Assembly (NCBI RefSeq): GCF_003363755.1
Contig: NZ_CP031396.1
Location: forward strand, 4,161,001 to 4,225,000
DNA length: 64,000 nt
From: Pseudomonas protegens
GTDB lineage: Bacteria; Pseudomonadota; Gammaproteobacteria; Pseudomonadales; Pseudomonadaceae
Direction of reading: 5' to 3'
This document shows, one piece after another, positions 45,301-53,238 of the stretch. Under the pieces are notes generated by a model. It had not been told where the DNA came from. It saw only the letters and a list, made by a program, of their open reading frames with translations, and ran no database searches. A program made the position numbers and the translations under genes. How positions within the stretch are numbered: position 1 is the stretch's first letter; each line of letters begins with the position of its first letter.

Positions 45301-45632
45301 AGCCCACCGGGCGGGTAGGGGAGTTTGTCGCCGGGGTGCGCTATCGCGCCTGGCAGCCGGCCAACTGCCTGCAACCCGGCATCCCGGTACACGCACCGCT
45401 GGTGTTCGATCTGCTGGACAGCTGGATGCAGCGCTCCCTGGGGGGCTGCCAATACCATGTGGCCCATCCTGGGGGACGCAACTACGACAGTCTGCCGGTC
45501 AATGCCAATGAAGCGGAAAGCCGGCGCATGGCGCGTTTCTTTCGCCTCGGACACAGCCCCGGGAGCCTTGCGGTGCCGCCTTTGATCATCAATGACGAGC
45601 TGCCCATGACCCTGGATTTGCGACGCTTCTAA
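42357..45632 (+). CDS. transglutaminase-like / putative amidoligase (DUF2126) fusion protein
   Basis: This 1091-residue protein has two parts. Residues 1-290 are a bacterial transglutaminase-type cysteine protease fold: an N-terminal beta domain (ALHHVTHYRYDRAVELGPQ), then a full triad, Cys180 (GSCRDSAW), His229 (LHAWCEVY) and Asp245 (GLDATSG). Residues about 300-1085 are the DUF2126 region, annotated in Pfam as a putative amidoligase (LTMGGEPTFVAIDD, GQGKWYPGEQLPRW, TGGGNHFVLGG). GTG 42357 is chosen because GCAGGAGG lies 7 bases upstream. It heads a cluster with the ATP-grasp protein and a second transglutaminase. Substrate unknown. Confidence 0.85.
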   Translation: MSIHVALHHVTHYRYDRAVELGPQIVRLRPAAHSRTRILAYALKVQPEQHFINWQQDPQGNYLARLVFAEKTTELRIEVDLLAEMAVFNPFDFFLEPYAQQIPFAYAADEQRELAPYLETLPLTPKFQAYLDGISRTPLPAVDFLVALNQRLSADIAYLIRLEPGVQSPEQTLVNASGSCRDSAWLLVQLLRHLGLAARFVSGYLIQLTADVKSLDGPSGTEVDFTDLHAWCEVYLPGAGWIGLDATSGLFAGEGHIPLACSPDPSSAAPITGLVEPCECQFSHEMSVERIWEAPRVTKPYTDEQWLAIQALGRQIDVDLLQNDVRLTMGGEPTFVAIDDPDGAEWNTAALGANKRRLAAELFQRLRQRYGPQGLVHFGQGKWYPGEQLPRWSLNCYWRVDGVPIWHNSALIADEHEDYGADASLAGRFLASVAERLKLPGRFVFPAYEDHFYYLWREGRLPLNVSAEDSRLEDALERQRLRKVFSQGLDKVIGQVLPLARSAKGDQWQSGRWYLRDSHCRLVPGDSPLGYRLPLASQPWVTAAEYPFIHPNDPNQDFPELPDRAQLAEVPEPAVADERVPQIDQSADWLTRTALCAEAREGRLYLFMPPLERLEDYLQLVSVIEATAAELHCPVLLEGYEPPADPRLSNFRVTPDPGVIEVNVQPSVSWDELVERTEFLYEQARQTRLTSEKFMIDGRHTGTGGGNHFVLGGATPADSPFLRRPDLLRSLISYWHNHPSLSYLFSGLFIGPTSQAPRVDEARNDSLYELEIAFAQMPAPGEECPPWRVDRLLRNLLIDVTGNTHRAEFCIDKLYAPDGATGRLGLLELRAFEMPPHGRMSLVQQLLLRALVARFWREPYAPAKLARWGTELHDRFLLPHFIEQDFADVLVELNAAGYPLRAEWFAAHLEFRFPKVGDYAVSGIELELRQALEPWHVLGEEGGAGGTVRYVDSSVERLQVKVSGLTPQRHVLTCNGVAVPLQPTGRVGEFVAGVRYRAWQPANCLQPGIPVHAPLVFDLLDSWMQRSLGGCQYHVAHPGGRNYDSLPVNANEAESRRMARFFRLGHSPGSLAVPPLIINDELPMTLDLRRF

Positions 45633-45719
45633 TCCACCTGCGACGCCCGCGATCTAGCCATATCCGGGCGTCGGGGCTGTGGGTTAATCTGACTTTCCCT
45701 GCCGTCTGCCGAGTGTTCC

Positions 45720-48206
45720 ATGCCTGACTTGCTAGACCGTTACCCGCTGACGGCGGGTACCTACCACGAGCTGCTGGATGACCAGGGTGCGGTCCGGGCG
45801 CACTGGCAGCGCCTGCTTGAACAACTGCAACGCAGCAGCCCCGCACAACTGGCCCAGCGCCAGGCGCTGCTGACCCGGCAGATCCACGAGAACGGTGTCA
45901 CCTACAACGTCTATGCCGACCCCAAGGGCGCGGACCGGCCCTGGGAGCTGGATTTGCTGCCCCATGTGATCCCGGTGGAGGAGTGGCAACTGTTGTCCGC
46001 CGGGATCGCCCAGCGGGCGCGCCTGCTCAATGCCGTACTGGCGGACCTGTACGGCCCGCAGCGACTGATCAGCGAAGGGCTGTTGCCTGCTGAACTGGTG
46101 TTCGGGCACAACAACTTTCTCTGGCCATGCCAGGGCATCCAGCCGCCCGAGCAGACCTTTCTGCACCTCTATGCAGTGGACCTGGCGCGCACCCCCGATG
46201 GTCGCTGGTGGGTCACTGCCGATCGTACCCAGGCGCCGTCCGGGGCCGGCTATGCCCTGGAAAATCGCATGATCGTGTCCCGGGCCTTTCCGGATCTGTA
46301 CCGCGACCTGCACGTGCAGCATCTGGCCGGCTTCTTCCGTGCCCTGCAGGAAACCCTGGCCCGGCAGGCGCCCCGGGATGCCGAAGCGCCGCTGATCGTG
46401 CTGCTGACTCCGGGGCGTTTCAACGAGAGTTACTTCGAGCATCTGTACCTGGCGCGTCAGCTGGGTTACCCGCTGGTGGAGGGCGGCGACCTGACGGTGC
46501 GCGATGCCACGGTCTATCTCAAGACCCTCAGCGGCCTGCGTCGGGTGCACGCCATCATGCGTCGCCTGGATGATGATTTCTGTGATCCTCTGGAGCTGCG
46601 CACCGATTCCGCTCTGGGGGTGCCCGGCCTGCTGGATGCAGTGCGTCAGGGCCGGGTGCTGGTGGCCAATGCCCTGGGCAGCGGGGTGCTGGAGTCTCCA
46701 GGGCTGCTGGGCTTCTTGCCGAAAATCAGCCAGTTCCTGTTGGGGGAGCCATTGCTCCTGCCTTCCATCGCCACCTGGTGGTGTGGCGAGGCACCCGTGC
46801 TGCAACAGGCCCTGGAGAAACTCCCAGAGCTGCTGATCAAGCCGGCGTTTCCATCCCAGAGTTTCACCCCGGTGCTGGGGCGCGACCTGAGTCCCGAACA
46901 GCGCGCCAGCCTCGCCGAGCGTATGCGTGCGCGACCCTATGCCTATGTGGCCCAGGAGTTGCCGCAACTGTCCCAGGCGCCGGTCTGGCAGGCCGAGGAC
47001 GGTCGCTTGCAGCCACGGGCCATCGGCATGCGGGTGTACGCGGTGGCCAGCGACGACGGCTATCGGGTGCTGCCCGGCGGCCTGACCCGGGTCGCCGCCG
47101 ATGCCGACGCCGAAGTGGTGTCGATGCAGCGCGGTGGCGCCAGCAAGGACACTTGGGTGCTGGGGGAGCGCGCCCCCAGTGGCGAGCAATGGAAAGCCCA
47201 GCGCACCATTGGTGTCTATGACCTGGTCCGTCGTGATCCCTACTTGCCGTCGCGGGTGGTGGAGAATCTGTTCTGGTTCGGTCGTTATTGTGAGCGCTGT
47301 GACGACAGCGCACGGCTGTTGCGGATCATGCTGGCCCGTTACGTCGATGGCGACGATCCGCGAGCCTTGCTGGCCGCGGTCGACCTGGGGGAAAGCCTGA
47401 TGCTGCTGCCGGATGAGGGCGAGTTGCCCGAGCGTCTGCTGGCGGCCCTGTTGGGGGAGGACTGGTCGTTCAGCCTGCGCTCCAACTTGCAGCGCCTGCA
47501 GTGGGCCGCCTCCCAGGTGCGCGGCAAGCTGTCCCGGGAAAACTGGCAGGCCCTGGTGGAGTTGCAGCGCGAAGCCCAGGAGCTGGACACCGCAGAGCCG
47601 GACTTCGGCGAGCTGCTGGATTTTCTCAACCGTCTGGTGATGTCCCTGGCGGCGCTCTCGGGATTCGCCCTGGACGACATGACCCGCGACGAAGGATGGC
47701 GCTTCCTGATGATTGGCCGACGCATCGAGCGCCTGCAATTTCTCAGCAGCAGCCTGGCCGCCTTCCTGCGGGGCACTGCGGTGTTCGATCAGGCGGGCCT
47801 GGAGTGGCTGCTGGAGCTGGGCAACAGCAGCATCACCTATCGCTCCCGCTACCTGGCGGTGGCGCAGTTGATACCGGTCCTCGACCTGTTGCTGCTGGAT
47901 GAGCAGAACCCCCATGCGGTGCTGTTCCAGCTCAAGCTGGTGACCCGAACCCTCAAGCGCCTCAACGATGACTTCGGCGTGCCCCGTGAGGTGGCGTTGC
48001 CGAGGCTGGTGGAGCGCCTGGCCCATGTCGACCTGGGCTGCCTGGAGAACTCCCTGTTTGGTGAGGCCAGCGTGAGAGCCGCCGTGGCGGGGCTGGCGGA
48101 CCTGTTGCAAGAGATCGCCGAAGTCAGCGGCCAGGTGTCCGATCGCCTGGCCTTGCGGCATTTCGCCCACGTGGATGATGTCAGCCAGCAAACGGTGTCG
48201 GTGTAA
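45720..48206 (+). CDS. circularly permuted ATP-grasp / alpha-E fusion protein
   Basis: The 828-residue protein joins two domains often encoded separately. Residues 1-490 are a circularly permuted ATP-grasp of the COG2308 type (NGVTYNVYADPKG, then VFGHNNFLWPCQGI, then DRTQAPSGAGYALENRM). ATP-grasp enzymes activate carboxylates for amide formation. Residues about 505-815 form an all-helical alpha-E domain (VVENLFWFGRYCERCDDSARLL). It is 87 bases behind the DUF2126 gene and overlaps the next transglutaminase gene by one base. The pairing implies a peptide-forming role; product and partner unknown. Confidence 0.88.
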   Translation: MPDLLDRYPLTAGTYHELLDDQGAVRAHWQRLLEQLQRSSPAQLAQRQALLTRQIHENGVTYNVYADPKGADRPWELDLLPHVIPVEEWQLLSAGIAQRARLLNAVLADLYGPQRLISEGLLPAELVFGHNNFLWPCQGIQPPEQTFLHLYAVDLARTPDGRWWVTADRTQAPSGAGYALENRMIVSRAFPDLYRDLHVQHLAGFFRALQETLARQAPRDAEAPLIVLLTPGRFNESYFEHLYLARQLGYPLVEGGDLTVRDATVYLKTLSGLRRVHAIMRRLDDDFCDPLELRTDSALGVPGLLDAVRQGRVLVANALGSGVLESPGLLGFLPKISQFLLGEPLLLPSIATWWCGEAPVLQQALEKLPELLIKPAFPSQSFTPVLGRDLSPEQRASLAERMRARPYAYVAQELPQLSQAPVWQAEDGRLQPRAIGMRVYAVASDDGYRVLPGGLTRVAADADAEVVSMQRGGASKDTWVLGERAPSGEQWKAQRTIGVYDLVRRDPYLPSRVVENLFWFGRYCERCDDSARLLRIMLARYVDGDDPRALLAAVDLGESLMLLPDEGELPERLLAALLGEDWSFSLRSNLQRLQWAASQVRGKLSRENWQALVELQREAQELDTAEPDFGELLDFLNRLVMSLAALSGFALDDMTRDEGWRFLMIGRRIERLQFLSSSLAAFLRGTAVFDQAGLEWLLELGNSSITYRSRYLAVAQLIPVLDLLLLDEQNPHAVLFQLKLVTRTLKRLNDDFGVPREVALPRLVERLAHVDLGCLENSLFGEASVRAAVAGLADLLQEIAEVSGQVSDRLALRHFAHVDDVSQQTVSV

Positions 48207-49096
48207 TGAGCGCGCGCTACCAGATTTTCCATGACACCCATTATCGCTACGACAGCCCGGTGTCCCTGGCCCAGCAGCTGGCGCACCTGTGGCCCCGGGT
48301 TTGCGCCTGGCAACAGTGCAGCGAGCGGCAGTTGCTGATCAGTCCCGAGCCCACCTCCCGCCGTGACGAGCAGGATGTGTTTGGTAACCCTTTGACCCGT
48401 CTGGCCTTCGAGCGGCCCCATGATGAATTGCAGGTCAACGCCCAGCTTAGCGTCGAGGTGCTGGATCGGCCGCGTTTGGACTTTGCCGCGTCCATGGCGT
48501 GGGATGTCGCCCGGGGAGCCCTGACCTACAGCGGTCGGCCGTTGCCGGTGGCGTTGCTAGAGGCCAGCCGCTATCGCTTCGAATCACCTTATGTGCATCT
48601 CAAGCAGCGTTTCGTCGAGTTTTCCGCAAGCTGCTTTGCTCCGGGACGGCCACTGTTGCAGGGCGTCCAGGCCTTGATGGAGAAGATCTTCAGCGAATTC
48701 ACCTTCGATGCCGAAGCGACCCAAGTGGCGACACCTTTGGTGGAAGTCCTGGAGCGTCGACGGGGCGTGTGCCAGGACTTTGCCCACCTGATGCTGGCGT
48801 GCCTGCGTTCGCGAGGGTTGGCGGCGCGCTACATCAGCGGCTACCTGCTGACCCAGCCACCGCCGGGGCAGCCGCGGCTGATCGGTGCCGACGCTTCCCA
48901 TGCCTGGGTATCGGTGTTTTGCCCGGTGCTGGGCTGGGTGGATTTCGATCCGACCAACAACGTGCAGCCGGCACTGGAACACATCACCCTGGCCTGGGGC
49001 CGTGATTTTTCCGATGTGTCGCCGTTGCGTGGAGTGATTCTTGGCGGGGGCAGCCATGACCCGGAGGTCCGGGTCACCGTCATGCCTCTGGAATAA
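48206..49096 (+). CDS. transglutaminase-like cysteine protease
   Basis: This 296-residue protein is a single transglutaminase-like unit: N-terminal beta domain (IFHDTHYRYDSPVSLAQQ), then the triad Cys189 (GVCQDFAH), His232 (ASHAWVSV) and Asp248 (DFDPTNN). It starts within the stop codon of the ATP-grasp gene (TAATG). In related clusters such proteins are predicted to cut or transfer the amide bonds made by their ATP-grasp partner. There is no signal peptide, so it should act in the cytoplasm. Confidence 0.88.
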   Translation: MSARYQIFHDTHYRYDSPVSLAQQLAHLWPRVCAWQQCSERQLLISPEPTSRRDEQDVFGNPLTRLAFERPHDELQVNAQLSVEVLDRPRLDFAASMAWDVARGALTYSGRPLPVALLEASRYRFESPYVHLKQRFVEFSASCFAPGRPLLQGVQALMEKIFSEFTFDAEATQVATPLVEVLERRRGVCQDFAHLMLACLRSRGLAARYISGYLLTQPPPGQPRLIGADASHAWVSVFCPVLGWVDFDPTNNVQPALEHITLAWGRDFSDVSPLRGVILGGGSHDPEVRVTVMPLE

Positions 49097-49098
49097 AG

Positions 49099-49121
49099 CA
49101 GGAGCCGGCTTGCCGGCGAAG
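49099..49121 (+). repeat. REP element (single)
   Basis: AGGAGCCGGCTTGCCGGCGA, just after the transglutaminase gene. Confidence 0.8.
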
Positions 49122-49197
49122 AGGCCGGCGGATGCTGCGTGGGGCTTGGGGGAGCCTTCGCTGGCTAGCCGGCTTCTACTGTGCCAGGTCGGGTGTT

Positions 49198-49374
49198 TCA
49201 GGCCTGGGGGGCTTGAGGCTCGGCGTCGTCGACGCTCACTTCACCTTCAGTATCCGGGGTCAGTGTGCTGGCTTCTTCTGCAGCAGCTTTCTTGCGTTGC
49301 AGCTTTTCCTCTTTCTTCTGTTCCTTGGCCAAGTCTCGTTGACGTTTGGCGAAGGAGTAGTTGGGTTTAGCCAT
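49198..49374 (-). CDS. small charged hypothetical protein (58 aa)
   Basis: The frame encodes MAKPNYSFAKRQRDLAKEQK, continuing as a Lys/Glu-rich helix (KEEKLQRKKAAAEEAS) and an acidic tail ending EPQAPQA. AGAGGAT precedes the ATG at good spacing. It lies 68 bases downstream of the LOG-family gene on the same strand. The alternation of basic and acidic residues suggests a helix that binds nucleic acid or ribosomes, which is only a guess. I think similar short proteins occur in other pseudomonads but cannot check. Confidence 0.7.
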   Translation of the reverse strand: MAKPNYSFAKRQRDLAKEQKKEEKLQRKKAAAEEASTLTPDTEGEVSVDDAEPQAPQA

Positions 49375-49442
49375 GGGCGATCCTCTGGGGTCGAAGGTGA
49401 GGTTGAGCGGCGCGTATTCTGCCTGTTATCGGGTGCTGACGG

Positions 49443-50030
49443 TTAACTGGGTTTGCTCTCGGACCACTTGTCCGCTACCGAAGGCTTCCAGGCGTCCAGG
49501 GCATCCAGCAGGCTGGCTGGCGATTCGCTCATTTGCAGCATGTCACGGTGCGGGGCCCGGACGAAGCCTTCGCCGACGATATGGTCGAGAAATCCACTGA
49601 GTTTTTCGTAGAAGCCGTTCACTTCCAGCAGGCCCAGAGGCTTGTGGTGATAGCCCAGTTGGCCCCAGGTCCAGACTTCGAACAACTCTTCCAGGGTGCC
49701 CAGGCCCCCAGGCAGGGCAATGAAGGCATCGCTGAGTTCAGCCATGCGCGCCTTGCGCGCGTGCATGCCGTCCACCACTTCCAGGCGGGTCAGGCCGTTG
49801 TGGCCGATTTCCTTGTCTTTCAGGCTTTGCGGGATGATCCCGATGACTTCACCGCCGGCTGCCAGGGCTGCGTCGGCCACTATGCCCATCAGGCCCACCG
49901 CGCCGCCGCCATAGACCAGGGTCAGCTTGCGCTCGGCCAGGGCGCGGCCCAGGGCCTGGGCTGCTTCACGATAGAGGGGATGGCTGCCGGTACTGGCGCC
50001 ACAAAATACACAGACAGAAGTTAACGACAT
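49443..50030 (-). CDS. LOG-family nucleotide 5'-monophosphate phosphoribohydrolase
   Basis: The 195-residue Rossmann-fold protein has the family motif PGGLGTLEELFEVWTWGQLG and an N-terminal SVCVFCGASTGSHP. LOG enzymes release the base from cytokinin riboside monophosphate or from other nucleotides; in bacteria the usual substrate is often AMP-like. Lysine decarboxylase annotation seen for this family is incorrect. The start ATG is preceded by a weak AAGGC. Confidence 0.88.
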   Translation of the reverse strand: MSLTSVCVFCGASTGSHPLYREAAQALGRALAERKLTLVYGGGAVGLMGIVADAALAAGGEVIGIIPQSLKDKEIGHNGLTRLEVVDGMHARKARMAELSDAFIALPGGLGTLEELFEVWTWGQLGYHHKPLGLLEVNGFYEKLSGFLDHIVGEGFVRAPHRDMLQMSESPASLLDALDAWKPSVADKWSESKPS

Positions 50031-50090
50031 GCCTTACTCCGAGGTCATTGATGGCCTCAGAGTAAAGGCTGAAAGATCTGGCTCCAAGCA

Positions 50091-50180
50091 TTAAACCTCG
50101 CGTTGCGGGGTTTCATGGGTACCGCTGGCACCGCAGGCGTAGGCGGCGAGCAAGCTGCGAAACAGGCTGTTGAGAGGCAT
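50091..50180 (-). CDS. possible 29-aa peptide
   Basis: A short frame, MPLNSLFRSLLAAYACGASG followed by THETPQREV, starts at 50180 with GGAG 9 bases upstream. It is on the minus strand between azurin and the LOG gene. Its composition (Leu/Ala/Gly, one Cys) looks protein-like. Too short to be sure. Confidence 0.3.
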   Translation of the reverse strand: MPLNSLFRSLLAAYACGASGTHETPQREV

Positions 50181-50288
50181 GACCAAGGCTCCGAAAAGAT
50201 GTTGATGGGCAGATATTAGAGGGCGGTTTCGCAGGGGGCTGTTTGATTGTCTTGATCGGCCCGATAGCAGAGAGTTGTATACAGTTTT

Positions 50289-50302
50289 TTGATGCAAATC
50301 AT
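50289..50302. promoter_or_regulatory. Anr/Fnr-type box upstream of azurin
   Basis: TTGATGCAAATCAT matches TTGAT-N4-ATCAA in nine of ten fixed positions. It lies 80 bases before the azurin start. Low-oxygen induction of azurin by Anr is established in P. aeruginosa. Confidence 0.6.
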
Positions 50303-50382
50303 AGGAACTTGGCAGAAATTCAGGCAGTCTTCGGTCCCATGGATTCAGATGGATTTTGTTAACCCTGCCTTGGAGATTCACC

Positions 50383-50829
50383 ATGTTTGCCAAACTCGTT
50401 GCGGTATCCCTGTTGACACTGGCCAGCAGCCAACTGATGGCTGCCGAATGCAAGGTCGATGTCGACTCTACCGACCAGATGTCCTTCAACACTAAGGAAA
50501 TCACCATCGACAAGAGCTGCAAGACCTTCACCGTGAACCTGACTCACTCCGGCAGCCTGCCGAAGAACGTCATGGGTCATAACTGGGTCCTGAGCAAAAC
50601 CGCAGACATGGCTGGCATCGCCGCCGACGGCATGGCCGCTGGCATCGACAAGAGCTACCTGAAAGAAGGCGACACCCGCGTCATCGCCCACACCAAGATC
50701 ATCGGTGCTGGCGAGAAAGACTCGGTGACTTTCGACGTATCGAAGCTGACTGCTGGCGAAAGCTACCAGTTCTTCTGCTCGTTCCCAGGCCACAACTCGA
50801 TGATGAAAGGCGCTGTGATCCTGAAGTAA
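50383..50829 (+). CDS. azu: azurin
   Basis: Azurin is a periplasmic type 1 blue copper protein that shuttles electrons, for instance between c-type cytochromes and nitrite reductase or peroxidases. The 148-residue precursor has a 20-residue signal peptide ending LMA, with mature AECKVDV. Copper ligands are present: His46 (MGHNW), Cys112, His117 and Met121 (CSFPGHNSMM), plus the Cys3-Cys26 disulfide. ATG 50383 is used; an ATG 27 bases earlier is not part of the precursor. A strong terminator follows. Confidence 0.97.
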   Translation: MFAKLVAVSLLTLASSQLMAAECKVDVDSTDQMSFNTKEITIDKSCKTFTVNLTHSGSLPKNVMGHNWVLSKTADMAGIAADGMAAGIDKSYLKEGDTRVIAHTKIIGAGEKDSVTFDVSKLTAGESYQFFCSFPGHNSMMKGAVILK

Positions 50830-50852
50830 GCATCAGGTCCGGCTGCAACAAG

Positions 50853-50879
50853 AAAGCGCCCCGCGGGGCGCTTTTTTTG
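50853..50879 (+). terminator. azurin terminator
   Basis: AAAGCGCCCCGCGGGGCGC is followed by TTTTTTT. Confidence 0.9.
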
Positions 50880-50901
50880 TGCCTGACGTTTCACCCTCTG
50901 G

Positions 50902-50983
50902 TCGGAGCCGGCCTGTCTGCGAACAGGCCCTTGAACCTGGTGCAGCATCACGCGGCCCTTTCGCCGGCAAGCCGGCTCCTACA
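50902..50983. repeat. REP pair (inverted)
   Basis: GGAGCCGGCCTGTCTGCGAA and, 33 bases later, TTCGCCGGCAAGCCGGCTCC face each other between azurin and nadE. Confidence 0.7.
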
Positions 50984-50995
50984 GAGCGTGGTGGG

Positions 50996-51823
50996 TCACG
51001 GGGCGAAGGGCATGACGCGTTTGTGATGGGTCTTGCGGTAGGTGTCGCAGATGATCTTGAAGGCTTCCTCGCGCACCGGCTGGCCATGCAGGAAGGCGTC
51101 GATCTCGGTGTAGGTGACGCCATGTGAGGCTTCATCCGGCTTGCCCGGGGACAGGTCCTCGAGGTCGGCGGTGGGCACCTTCTCTACCAGGGATTCCGGA
51201 GCGCCGAAGTAGCGGGCAATCGAGCGCACCTGATTCTTCACCAGGCCGCTCAGTGGCGCCAGGTCGCAGGCGCCATCACCGAACTTGGTGAAGAAACCCA
51301 TCACCGCTTCGGCGGCGTGGTCGGTGCCGATCACCAGGCCCTGGGCGGCGCCGGCGATGGTGTACTGGGCCACCATGCGCATCCGCGCCTTGGTGTTGCC
51401 GAGGACAAAGTCCCGGGACACCGCGTGCTGCCCCTCAAAGGCCGCGACTTCATTGGCCAGGGCCTTGACCGCCGGGCCGATGTTCACGGTGTGGCGTTCG
51501 TCGGGGTTGATGAAGTCCACCGAAGCCTGGGCGTCGTGTTCGTCGAACTGGGTCTCGTAGGGCAGGCGCACGGCGATGAAGCGGTAGCTGTCGTCACCGC
51601 TGCGCTCGCGCAGCTCACGCATGGCGCGTTGGGCCAGCAGGCCGGCGGTCAGCGAGTCGACACCGCCGCTGATACCCAGGACCAGGGACTTGAGACCGGA
51701 ATTGACCAGGCAGTCCTGGATGAAACGGACGCGCCGGGCGATTTCCGCCTCCAGGGCCGCTTGGTCGGGAAAAGGTGCTTGGACCTTCAGCTGCTGCGCA
51801 ATCTCACGCTGTGCGGCTTGCAT
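50996..51823 (-). CDS. nadE: NH3-dependent NAD synthetase
   Basis: NadE amidates deamido-NAD using ammonia and ATP. The 275-residue protein is the ammonia-dependent short form: the PP-loop LGISGGVDSLTAGLLA and FFTKFGDGACDLAPL are present, with no N-terminal glutaminase domain. It lies 3 bases after pncB on the same strand, so the two form an NAD salvage operon. The REP pair is downstream. Confidence 0.95.
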   Translation of the reverse strand: MQAAQREIAQQLKVQAPFPDQAALEAEIARRVRFIQDCLVNSGLKSLVLGISGGVDSLTAGLLAQRAMRELRERSGDDSYRFIAVRLPYETQFDEHDAQASVDFINPDERHTVNIGPAVKALANEVAAFEGQHAVSRDFVLGNTKARMRMVAQYTIAGAAQGLVIGTDHAAEAVMGFFTKFGDGACDLAPLSGLVKNQVRSIARYFGAPESLVEKVPTADLEDLSPGKPDEASHGVTYTEIDAFLHGQPVREEAFKIICDTYRKTHHKRVMPFAP

Positions 51824-51826
51824 GAT

Positions 51827-53041
51827 TCACTCCTTGCCAGGTTGGACAGGTACTTGGAAAACGTGGCGCAAGTAAGCGACGAAGTTGGGATCCTTGCAAT
51901 GGGTCTTGCCCGCTTCATCGGAGATCTTGGCGACGGGCTGGCCATTGCAGGCGGCCATTTTAAGCACGATGCTCATCGGCTCGACACCGGGAATATCACA
52001 GGTCAGGTTGGTGCCGATGCCAAAGCTGACGTTGATCCGCCCCCGCAGCGCACGGAATATTTCCAGGGAGCGCGGCAGGGTCAGGCTGTCGGAGAACACC
52101 AGGGTCTTGCTCATCGGGTCGATGCCCAGCTTGTGGTAATGGGCGATGGCTTTCTCCGCCCAGAGGATCGGGTCCCCGGAGTCGTGGCGCAGGCCGTCGA
52201 ACAGCTTGGCGAAGAACAGATCGAAGTCACCGAGGAAGGCGTCGGTGGTGATGCAGTCGGTCAGGGCAATGCCCAACAGGCCGCGGTATTCGCGGACCCA
52301 GCAGTCGAGGGCGGCGATCTGGCTGTCGATCAACCGGGGGCCTAACTGCTGGTGGGCCATGATCCATTCGTGGGCCATGGTGCCCAGGGGTTTCATGTTC
52401 AGCTCCCGGGACAGGTGCACGTTGCTGGTGCCGACAAAACGCCCGGGGAAATCATGCTTGAGCACGTTCACCACTTCTTCCTGGACCCGGTAGGAAAAGC
52501 GTCGGCGGGTGCCGAAATCCGCCACTTGCAGTTCGGACAACTCTTCGCTGCTGGCGTTGGCGCTGAGCCAGTCGAACTTGCGGTACAGCTGCTCCCGGGC
52601 CTGCACCAGCTGGATCTCGCGGTAGCGGTAGCGGTTACGCACTTCACTGATGATGGCCAGCATCGGCACTTCGAACAGAATCACATGCAGCCAGGGACCG
52701 CGCAGGCGGATGAACAGCTCGCCGTTCTCGATGCCGGTGTGCACGTAGCGCAGGTTGAAGCGAAACAGCCCGAGAAAGCGCAGGAAGTCCGGCTTGAGGA
52801 AGCTGATGCGTTCGAGAAAGCCCAGTTGGTCGGCGCTCAGGCTCAGTTCCGCCAGGCGCTCGAACTGATAGCGGATCTCCGCCAGGTACGGCTGCAGATC
52901 CTCGCTGTTACGGCAACGAAACTCCCATTCCACTTCCACGTTGGGGTAGTTGTGCAGCACCGCCTGCATCATGGTCAGTTTGTAGAAGTCGGTGTCGAGC
53001 AGGTTCTGCACGATGCGATCGGCAAACACACTCTCGCTCAT
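51827..53041 (-). CDS. pncB: nicotinate phosphoribosyltransferase
   Basis: PncB makes nicotinate mononucleotide from nicotinate and PRPP, the entry step of the Preiss-Handler pathway. The 404-residue protein starts LLDTDFYKLTMMQAVLHNYP. It has GTSNVHLSRELNM, LRHDSGDPILWAEKAIAHYH and SFGIGTNLTCD, the substrate and phosphate sites. Start 53041 (MSESVF) has GGAG upstream. The longer frame upstream is REP-derived and not protein-like. Product goes through NadD to NadE, encoded next door. Confidence 0.95.
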   Translation of the reverse strand: MSESVFADRIVQNLLDTDFYKLTMMQAVLHNYPNVEVEWEFRCRNSEDLQPYLAEIRYQFERLAELSLSADQLGFLERISFLKPDFLRFLGLFRFNLRYVHTGIENGELFIRLRGPWLHVILFEVPMLAIISEVRNRYRYREIQLVQAREQLYRKFDWLSANASSEELSELQVADFGTRRRFSYRVQEEVVNVLKHDFPGRFVGTSNVHLSRELNMKPLGTMAHEWIMAHQQLGPRLIDSQIAALDCWVREYRGLLGIALTDCITTDAFLGDFDLFFAKLFDGLRHDSGDPILWAEKAIAHYHKLGIDPMSKTLVFSDSLTLPRSLEIFRALRGRINVSFGIGTNLTCDIPGVEPMSIVLKMAACNGQPVAKISDEAGKTHCKDPNFVAYLRHVFQVPVQPGKE

Positions 53042-53166
53042 AACGGGAATCTCCATGCTGGCCGCGACGGACAGCGGCGGCTTCAGCTCTTTCAATGAAG
53101 GCGCTAGTGGCGCATAGACGTCCTGCGCTTGACCAGCGATTTTTGCGGCGTGCCATTCTCCTGCGA

Positions 53167-53238
53167 TAGGCGCTGGCTGGCCAGCGAATGGGGCTTGGGC
53201 CGTGCCTGGGCTCCATTCGCCGGCAAGCCGGCTCCTAC
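53167..53238. repeat. REP pair
   Basis: GCGCTGGCTGGCCAGCGAA and TTCGCCGGCAAGCCGGCTCC, between pncB and the LysR gene. Confidence 0.7.

Noticed and set aside
50091..50531. 146-aa minus-strand frame overlapping azurin
   Set aside because: Its N-terminal two thirds lie in or against the azurin coding and leader region; only the last 29 codons form a plausible separate peptide.
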